Shown here: positions 59,008 through 64,000 of the stretch, one piece after another
How positions within the stretch are numbered: the stretch's first letter is position 1
Layout: each line of letters opens with the position of its first letter
Assembly (NCBI GenBank): GCA_030584065.1
Contig: CP129489.1
Span: 2,833,497 to 2,897,496 of the forward strand
From: Flavobacteriales bacterium
GTDB lineage: Bacteria > Bacteroidota > Bacteroidia > Flavobacteriales_F > PHOS-HE28
DNA length: 64,000 bases
Direction: 5' to 3'
Notes under the pieces: generated by a model
Seen by the model: only the letters and a program-made list of their open reading frames with translations
Databases searched by the model: none
Told to the model about the DNA's origin: nothing
Program-made: the position numbers and the translations under genes

Positions 59008-61764
59008 TTACTTCTTCTTGCGTCCAGATGTCTTGAAGCTTGACACTTGAGACTTGGAGCTTGTCACTTGCTTCATCCCCCCCATGGCTGTGGTGGTCCG
59101 TTGCCTTCCCAGCGCCGCATCGGTGAACACGCGCAGGCCCAGTTCCGGGCGGTAGCCGTGGATCTCCTTCACGTCGATGGCGATGAGGAAGTCGATGATC
59201 TCCTTGTTGATGACCTGCCCCGGTACCAGCACGGGGAAGCCCGGTGGGTAGGGGATCACGAAGGAGGCGGATACCAGCTCGCCCCCCTGTTTCATCTCGG
59301 CCAGCGCGGCGTCGAGCTTCACGTGCCGGCAGCGCTTCTCGTCGTAGGCCAGGAAGTAGGCTGATCGCAGGTCGCCGCCGGGCACACCGGGCTGCCCCTG
59401 GAAACTGCGGTGGAAGCTGCTGAAATCGGGCAGGGGCGGGATCTCCTCGGTGAGCGCACGGATCCGCGCCAGGTGCGCGCGCTTGTCGTCGTGCTCGAAA
59501 CCGGCGTTGCGCGCCTCCAGCTCGTCCGCGATGTGCAGCAGCACCTTGGTGAGGTACGCGAGCGAGCCGCGCGTGGTGCCGATGTTGGTCATGAAGAGCA
59601 CCGAGTTCCGCGAGGTCTTGTTGATCTGGATCTGGTGCTTGTCCATCAGGAACTTGTTCTTGAAGGTGTCCCCGTCGATCCCGGTCTTGCCCGTGTACAG
59701 GTTGATCTTGGTGGGGTCCACCGCGAACTCGTCCTCGGCCCACGCCTTCTCGATCTCGTTCCAACCCTGATCCCGCCGGTAGTAGCTGTCCAGGCCGCTC
59801 TGCCGGTACTCCGCGGGGATCAGGTCGCCGATGGTGATGATGTCGAACCACTTGTTCAGCCGCGGGTTCTCGCGGATGGTGCGCCGCAGCAGCAGCCCCA
59901 GCTCGATGGCCTTCTCCACCAGCTCGAAGCCCTCGAACTCCACCTGCCGCCGGCCCACGTCCATGCTGGCGAGGATCTGGTAGTTGGCGCTGGTGCTGGT
60001 GTGCGTCATGTACGCCTCGTGGAAGCTGGCCTCGCTCTTCTTCACGAAGTCCTCGTCCCAGATGTGGATCATGCTGCCCTGGCGCAGCGAGGTGAGCGTC
60101 TTGTGCGTGCTCTGCGTGGCGTACACGCGGATGCGCACCTTGTCGGGGTCGGGCAGGCGCGGCTCCTCGCCCTTCTTCAGGCCCTTGATGTGCGCGGCGT
60201 ATTCGGCGCGGTACTCGGGCGTGCGGTACTTGCGGGCGAGCTTGGCGGCCACGTGCATCGCGGTGCGCTGGCGCAGCACGTAGCTGAATCGCGCGAAGGC
60301 CCACCACGCCTCGTCCCACAGGAACACGATGTCGGGTTTGATGGCGAGCACCTCCTCCATCACACGCTCCACGTTGTACACCACGCCGTCGAAGGTGCTG
60401 TTGGTGAGCAACAGCATCCTCACCTTGTCCAGCCGCCCGCCCTTCCGCAGCGCGCAGAGCTGTTCGCGGATGTGCGAGAGCGGCACGGCGCCGTACATGC
60501 TGTACTTGGTGAGCGGATAGCTGTGCAGGTACACCGGGTACGCGCCGCTCAGCACCATGCCGTAGTGGTGGCTCTTGTGGCAGTCGCGGTCGATGAGCAC
60601 GATGTCGCCCGGCTCCACCAGCGCCTGCACCACGATCTTGTTGGTGGTGCTGGTGCCGTTGGTGGCGAAGAAGGTGTGCTGGCTGCCGAAGGCGCGCGCG
60701 GCCAGCTCCTGCGCCTTCTTCAGCGGACCGGTGGGCTGCAGTAGCGAATCGAGGCCGCCGGTGGTGGCGCTGGTCTCGGCCAGGAAGAGGTTGCGGCCGT
60801 AGAACTCGCCGAAGTCCTGGATCCAACGGCTCTTGAACACGCTGTTGCCGCGGCTGATGGGCATGGCGTGGAACACCCCCATGGGCCTGCGGCTGTAGTC
60901 CTTCAGCGCGGTGAAGAAGGGCGTTTCGAACTTCTCCATCGTGCCGCGCAGGATGGTGAGGTGCAGCTCGGTGAGGTCCTCGGTGCGGTAGAAGATGCGC
61001 CGGAAAGCGGAGAGGGTGTCGTCCTCCAGGCCGTCCACCGGGGTGTCGGTGACGAAATAGCGGTCGACCTCCGGACGGAACCAGCGGCAGATGCGGCCCA
61101 GGAAAGGGCCCATGCGAGCCCGACCGATCGCGCCGGGATCGAGCCGGTCGATGGCCCGGGTGAACTCGCGCAGGATGCCCTTGTGATTGGCACTGGCGAA
61201 GGGCACACCGAAGCGGACCACCACCGCCTGGATGTTATGGTTGAACAGCAGGGCGATGAGCGCGTCCTGAACCGTGCGCACCATCACCGCATCGTACACG
61301 AAGGCATCACCTCTGTCGCGCACCTGCTTCAAGCGCTCCCGCAGCACCGCTTCCTCCGTGTCGTCGAGGTCGTCGACGAACAGCACCTCGAAGTAATTGG
61401 AGCGCGGCTTCTCCCCCTCCGCATCAAGCAGCTCGCTCCGGCCCGAGAGCGGGTCCAGCATGGCCGCCGAATCGCTGCGGAAAGCGCCGCTGCTGAGCAT
61501 GCGCACGATGTGGTTCACGGCCAGGTGAAGGCCATGGTACTCCCTGCTCCGAAGCATTCCCTGCAACTGGCGCACGGTATCGCGGCCCGGAAAGGCCCAG
61601 TAGAGCTCGATGGTGTGCAGGTCCCTCAGGGTCGCCTCCACTTCCTGAGCTCCGCCGCGGCCTTCATCGAGGTCCATGACGGCGAGCTTCAGCTGGTCCC
61701 AGGTATGCGACCGGAGGCGCGCGGCGTTGTAGTGCTGGCGGAGCTGGAGGGCGGTTTCGGACAT
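59008..61764 (-). CDS. PLP-dependent Orn/Lys/Arg decarboxylase-like enzyme
   Basis: The 918-residue protein has a large N-terminal region (about 1-290) and a fold-type I core: TSATTGGLDSLLQPTGPLKKAQ, ATNGTSTTNKIVVQALVEPGD, the PLP-binding Asp in FLWDEAWWAFARF (483-493), and the Schiff-base Lys555 in ATQSTHKTLTSLRQG. This is the family of lysine, arginine and ornithine decarboxylases, making it probable that it produces a diamine or agmatine. The last about 20 residues (QVTSSKSQVSSFK) come from a repeat inserted at the 3' end. A TATCTTTC box lies 28 bases upstream of the ATG at 61764. Confidence 0.88.
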   Translation of the reverse strand: MSETALQLRQHYNAARLRSHTWDQLKLAVMDLDEGRGGAQEVEATLRDLHTIELYWAFPGRDTVRQLQGMLRSREYHGLHLAVNHIVRMLSSGAFRSDSAAMLDPLSGRSELLDAEGEKPRSNYFEVLFVDDLDDTEEAVLRERLKQVRDRGDAFVYDAVMVRTVQDALIALLFNHNIQAVVVRFGVPFASANHKGILREFTRAIDRLDPGAIGRARMGPFLGRICRWFRPEVDRYFVTDTPVDGLEDDTLSAFRRIFYRTEDLTELHLTILRGTMEKFETPFFTALKDYSRRPMGVFHAMPISRGNSVFKSRWIQDFGEFYGRNLFLAETSATTGGLDSLLQPTGPLKKAQELAARAFGSQHTFFATNGTSTTNKIVVQALVEPGDIVLIDRDCHKSHHYGMVLSGAYPVYLHSYPLTKYSMYGAVPLSHIREQLCALRKGGRLDKVRMLLLTNSTFDGVVYNVERVMEEVLAIKPDIVFLWDEAWWAFARFSYVLRQRTAMHVAAKLARKYRTPEYRAEYAAHIKGLKKGEEPRLPDPDKVRIRVYATQSTHKTLTSLRQGSMIHIWDEDFVKKSEASFHEAYMTHTSTSANYQILASMDVGRRQVEFEGFELVEKAIELGLLLRRTIRENPRLNKWFDIITIGDLIPAEYRQSGLDSYYRRDQGWNEIEKAWAEDEFAVDPTKINLYTGKTGIDGDTFKNKFLMDKHQIQINKTSRNSVLFMTNIGTTRGSLAYLTKVLLHIADELEARNAGFEHDDKRAHLARIRALTEEIPPLPDFSSFHRSFQGQPGVPGGDLRSAYFLAYDEKRCRHVKLDAALAEMKQGGELVSASFVIPYPPGFPVLVPGQVINKEIIDFLIAIDVKEIHGYRPELGLRVFTDAALGRQRTTTAMGGMKQVTSSKSQVSSFKTSGRKKK
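59032..59070. repeat. ACTTGAGACTTG-type repeat at 3' end of decarboxylase gene
   Basis: The stretch has a run of CTTGA/ACTTG words (CTTGAAGCTTGACACTTGAG...), a pattern seen as an intergenic repeat in many genomes. It is translated here as SKSQVSSFK. Confidence 0.5.
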
Positions 61765-61792
61765 GGGGATCGGAGGGGGTAAGCCCGAGTGG

Positions 61793-61800
61793 GAAAGATA
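61793..61800 (-). promoter_or_regulatory. -7 box TATCTTTC for decarboxylase gene
   Basis: The minus strand reads TATCTTTC 28 bases before the ATG at 61764. Confidence 0.4.
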
Positions 61801-61849
61801 GCCAGGCCCTCGATCCGCCACTCCTGATCCTGGCAGCCTCCGGGATGGC

Positions 61850-62302
61850 TCAGCGCCGCTTGGCACCGGCCTTCCGTGGCGCGGCCTTCCGCGAGGCCGG
61901 CTTGGTCGTCGCCTTGGCTTTCGACGGGCCGGGAGCGCCTTGGTGGAGCGCCACGCGGTTGCCCTCGCTGTCGATGAACAGCGCGAACCAGCCCGCGGCC
62001 TCGCTGACCAGCGATTTCGGCATGATCACCCGCCCCCCGGCGAGGTCCACGCGCCCCAGGATGCCATCGAGGTCATTCCCCGCGTTCAGGTAGACCAGTG
62101 TGCCGGTGTCGCTGGGCACGCAGCCCGGCCCGTAGATGAGCGCACCGCCGATGCCCTTGTCGACCGGGAAGTAGGCCATGGCGAACTCCCCGTTCACGGC
62201 CACCTCCATCTCCATGCTGTAGATGGTGCCATAGAAGCGCGCGGCGCGGTGGATGTCGTACACGGGTATCTCGAACCAGCTGATGAAATCCTTCAGCTTC
62301 AT
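61850..62302 (-). CDS. VOC (glyoxalase/bleomycin-resistance fold) protein
   Basis: The 150-residue protein has the paired beta-alpha-beta-beta-beta modules of the vicinal oxygen chelate superfamily: FISWFEIPVYDIHRAARFYGTIYSMEMEV in the first half and DLAGGRVIMPKSLVSEAAGWFALFIDSEGNRVALHQ in the second. A Lys/Ala/Arg-rich tail of about 25 residues follows (SKAKATTKPASRKAAPRK). The substrate is unknown. It lies between the nitrilase and decarboxylase genes in the same direction, 29 bases after the former. Confidence 0.85.
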   Translation of the reverse strand: MKLKDFISWFEIPVYDIHRAARFYGTIYSMEMEVAVNGEFAMAYFPVDKGIGGALIYGPGCVPSDTGTLVYLNAGNDLDGILGRVDLAGGRVIMPKSLVSEAAGWFALFIDSEGNRVALHQGAPGPSKAKATTKPASRKAAPRKAGAKRR

Positions 62303-62331
62303 ATGATGGCGTCCGGCTAGGCTTCCCATGG

Positions 62332-63285
62332 CTATTCGGTTGGTTCGCTGGGTGGTCGCAACGATGTGACTACATGCTTGGGCGGCTCGTGCGGCATGCG
62401 CGTCTCATCCTTCACCTCCAGCTCTGTGAGCTCCTGCACACGTGCCGGCTTGATCAACGGCCCCAGGCCCTCCAGTGCGGGGTGCTTGGCTCCTGGTGCA
62501 TAGATGCCGAAATCGACCGGCCTGTCGCGGAAGCTCTTCAGCGGCTGGCCCAGCCGGAGGACGCCCAGCTCACGGCTGCGGCGCACCTTCTCCAGATTGA
62601 TCTCGATGGGGATGAACTCCTCATTGGTATCGGCCTGATAGATGATGCGCCCCTCGGGCCCGCACACGATGCTGCGGCCGCTCCCGCCGGCGTCGAGGCC
62701 ATTGATGTCGAAGAAGTAGCACTGGTTGGTGGCTGCGCTGGCGCGCGCGATGCTCAATTCGATCTCGCGGTCGATGGTGCCCGTGAGGGTGGGGTGCAGG
62801 ATCACCTCGGCCCCCATGACGGCCAGGGTACGGGTGGTCTCAGGGAACCACATGTCGTAGCAGATGCTCACGCCGAAGCGGCCCACGTCGGGGATATCGA
62901 AGACGCAGAACTCGCTGCCCCCGGTTACGCCCACCTCGTAGGGGTAGAAGGGGAACATCTTCCGGTACCGCGTCACAACGCTGCCCTCGGGGTCGATCAC
63001 GCTGGCGGTGTTGTACACCTTGCCTTCCTTCTTCTCGAAGACGCTGCCCGGAAGGAGCCAGATGCCGTGCTTGGCAGCCAGCGCGCACATCTCCTGCTCG
63101 AATTCGCCGGGCACCGGCTGGGCGTGCTGGATGTGCGGGCCGTACGCGCACAGTTCGCTGAACAGCACCATGTCCACCCATGGATAGATGGCCATGAGCA
63201 GCTCCAGCTTGGTCTTCATCGCCTCCACATTGGGGTAGGCGGCGCTGGTGCGCATCTGGATGCCGGCGATCGAGAAGGGCTTCAT
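62332..63285 (-). CDS. Nitrilase-superfamily carbon-nitrogen hydrolase
   Basis: The 317-residue enzyme shows the catalytic triad of the superfamily: Glu44 in LFSELCAYG, Lys108 in RYRKMFPFYPYE, and Cys141 in GVSICYDMWFPE. It should hydrolyse an amide or carbamoyl group, for example N-carbamoylputrescine-like or omega-amide substrates; the decarboxylase and aminotransferase beside it make an amine-derived substrate plausible. The ATG at 63285 fits the family start (MKPFSIAGIQMRTS); the longer frame runs into the inverted-repeat element. Confidence 0.88.
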   Translation of the reverse strand: MKPFSIAGIQMRTSAAYPNVEAMKTKLELLMAIYPWVDMVLFSELCAYGPHIQHAQPVPGEFEQEMCALAAKHGIWLLPGSVFEKKEGKVYNTASVIDPEGSVVTRYRKMFPFYPYEVGVTGGSEFCVFDIPDVGRFGVSICYDMWFPETTRTLAVMGAEVILHPTLTGTIDREIELSIARASAATNQCYFFDINGLDAGGSGRSIVCGPEGRIIYQADTNEEFIPIEINLEKVRRSRELGVLRLGQPLKSFRDRPVDFGIYAPGAKHPALEGLGPLIKPARVQELTELEVKDETRMPHEPPKHVVTSLRPPSEPTE

Positions 63286-63294
63286 GGGGAATGC

Positions 63295-63416
63295 TTCACC
63301 ATAGAGGCACCGAGCGCACAGAGGAAATGCGCGGTCGCGCATCGCTCTGGCTCATCAACCTCATCGTAGCGTTCATCAGGTGGGTTTCTCCGTGTCCTCC
63401 GTGCCTCTATGTTGAA
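63295..63416. repeat. Inverted-repeat element (CACAGAGGCAC family), copy 2
   Basis: The ends TTCACCATAGAGGCACCGAG... and its near-inverse finishing at 63416 bracket a core of about 57 bases unrelated to that of copy 1. It fills the whole gap between the aminotransferase stop and the nitrilase start. Confidence 0.75.
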
Positions 63417-64000
63417 CTAGCCACAGATCCTCTCCAGTTCCTCCTCCATGATGTCCAGCCCCTTGTTCAGAAGCTCATCGCTGATCACCAGGGGGCTCAG
63501 CACGCGGATCACGTTCTTGTCGGTTCCGGCGGTGATCACCACCAGGTCACGCTTGGCACAGGCGTTCATCAGCTTCGTGCAGGTGTCGGCATCGGGGCGC
63601 ATGGGGTCGCGCTTCACGTTGAACTCCATGGCCATCATGGCGCCCAGGCCGCGCACGTCGCCGATGCAGTCGTGCTTGGCCTTCATCCTCTCGAAGCGCT
63701 GTCGGATCACTTCGCCCACATGGCGCCCCTTGGCGTTGATGTCGATCTCCTCCATGTACTTCAGGGTGGCCAGGGCCGCAGCGCAACTCACCGGGTTGCC
63801 GATGTAGGTGCCGCCGATGCTGCTGGGGCCGGCCTTGTCCATGATCTCGGCCCTGCCCATCACGCAGCCGATGGGCATGCCGCTGCCGAGGCTCTTGGCC
63901 CAGGTGCTGAGGTCGGGAATCACCCCGAAGTGCTCGAAGGCCGACCAGGCGCCCGTGCGGCCGAAGCCCGCCTGCACCTCGTCGAAGATCAGCAGGATGC
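63417..64000 (-). CDS. Class III aminotransferase (5' part beyond window)
   Basis: The visible C-terminal 194 residues belong to a class III PLP aminotransferase of the 4-aminobutyrate/acetylornithine type: FDEVQAGFGRTGAW (PLP ring-binding Asp), DLSTWAKSLGSGMPIGCVMG with the Schiff-base Lys in AKSLG, GGTYIGNPVSCAAALATL, and the C-terminal RVLSPLVISDELLNKGLDIMEEEL. A GABA or diamine aminotransferase is most likely in this cluster, but the substrate-determining N-terminus is outside the window. Confidence 0.88.
   Translation of the reverse strand, partial: ILLIFDEVQAGFGRTGAWSAFEHFGVIPDLSTWAKSLGSGMPIGCVMGRAEIMDKAGPSSIGGTYIGNPVSCAAALATLKYMEEIDINAKGRHVGEVIRQRFERMKAKHDCIGDVRGLGAMMAMEFNVKRDPMRPDADTCTKLMNACAKRDLVVITAGTDKNVIRVLSPLVISDELLNKGLDIMEEELERICG

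Noticed and set aside
58877..60826. 649-codon open frame on the minus strand overlapping the decarboxylase gene
   Set aside because: It lies in another frame of the same strand, is Arg/Pro/Gly/His-rich without any domain, and the overlapping frame has full PLP-enzyme motifs.

Overview
The window looks like chromosome of a high-GC member of the Bacteroidota, most likely a Flavobacteriales-type lineage. The evidence is type IX secretion sorting domains (gliding-motility-associated C-terminal domains and a type A sorting domain), a TonB-dependent receptor with a carboxypeptidase-like plug extension, the DUF6427/DUF6341/purD neighbourhood, a zinc-free L32, and Bacteroidota-type -7 boxes (TAnnTTNG) in front of many genes. 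Genes are packed tightly and several convergent pairs abut or overlap. I see no tRNA, rRNA, CRISPR array, prophage or insertion-sequence transposase.

Layout. 1-9878 (minus strand): a secreted coiled-coil protein (cut by the window edge), a DUF502 membrane protein, then an operon of AsmA-like protein, orphan histidine kinase, small membrane protein, HemW, cyclase and MmcQ/YjbR, plus an RsuA-type pseudouridine synthase overlapping YraN. 10009-16745: DUF4412 protein, LD-carboxypeptidase, methionyl-tRNA synthetase, CotH-like secreted protein and PurQ. 16769-24454: TonB-dependent receptor, DUF6427, DUF6341, PurD, a thioredoxin-fold protein and an acyl-CoA carboxylase beta subunit. 24548-27582: NIT-HAMP histidine kinase and YebC. 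27728-31196: an ECF sigma/anti-sigma pair with two likely target genes that share one promoter architecture. 31275-34469: glycosyltransferase, hexapeptide acetyltransferase and LepA. 34609-38816: a second ECF sigma factor, an anti-sigma-like membrane protein ending in a gliding-type domain, and a large type IX cargo protein. 38909-47656: MetF, M1 peptidase, riboflavin synthase, a large fibronectin-like type IX cargo, leucyl aminopeptidase and PdxA. 47812-52610: the classical fatty-acid initiation block DUF177-rpmF-plsX-fabH-accB-accC. 52635-64000 (minus strand): an amine/amide metabolism cluster (class III aminotransferase, nitrilase, VOC protein, PLP decarboxylase, ATP-grasp ligase, C45 Ntn-hydrolase).

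The last cluster is interrupted at 55593-58890 by a visibly AT-richer two-gene unit: a PvuII-like N4-cytosine-type DNA methyltransferase followed 19 bases later by a 761-residue GHKL (MORC/Hsp90-like) ATPase, with no recognisable nuclease. This is the best candidate for an undescribed defence or epigenetic system.

Other signals that go beyond gene calling are: three copies of CTGTAAC-N16/17-CGTC in front of the first sigma factor and its two neighbours; six genes whose -7 box ends only 4-5 bases before the start codon, which predicts leaderless mRNAs; a threefold 70-residue repeat in an anti-sigma protein; and several families of small inverted-repeat elements, two of them inserted in frame inside metG and the LD-carboxypeptidase gene.
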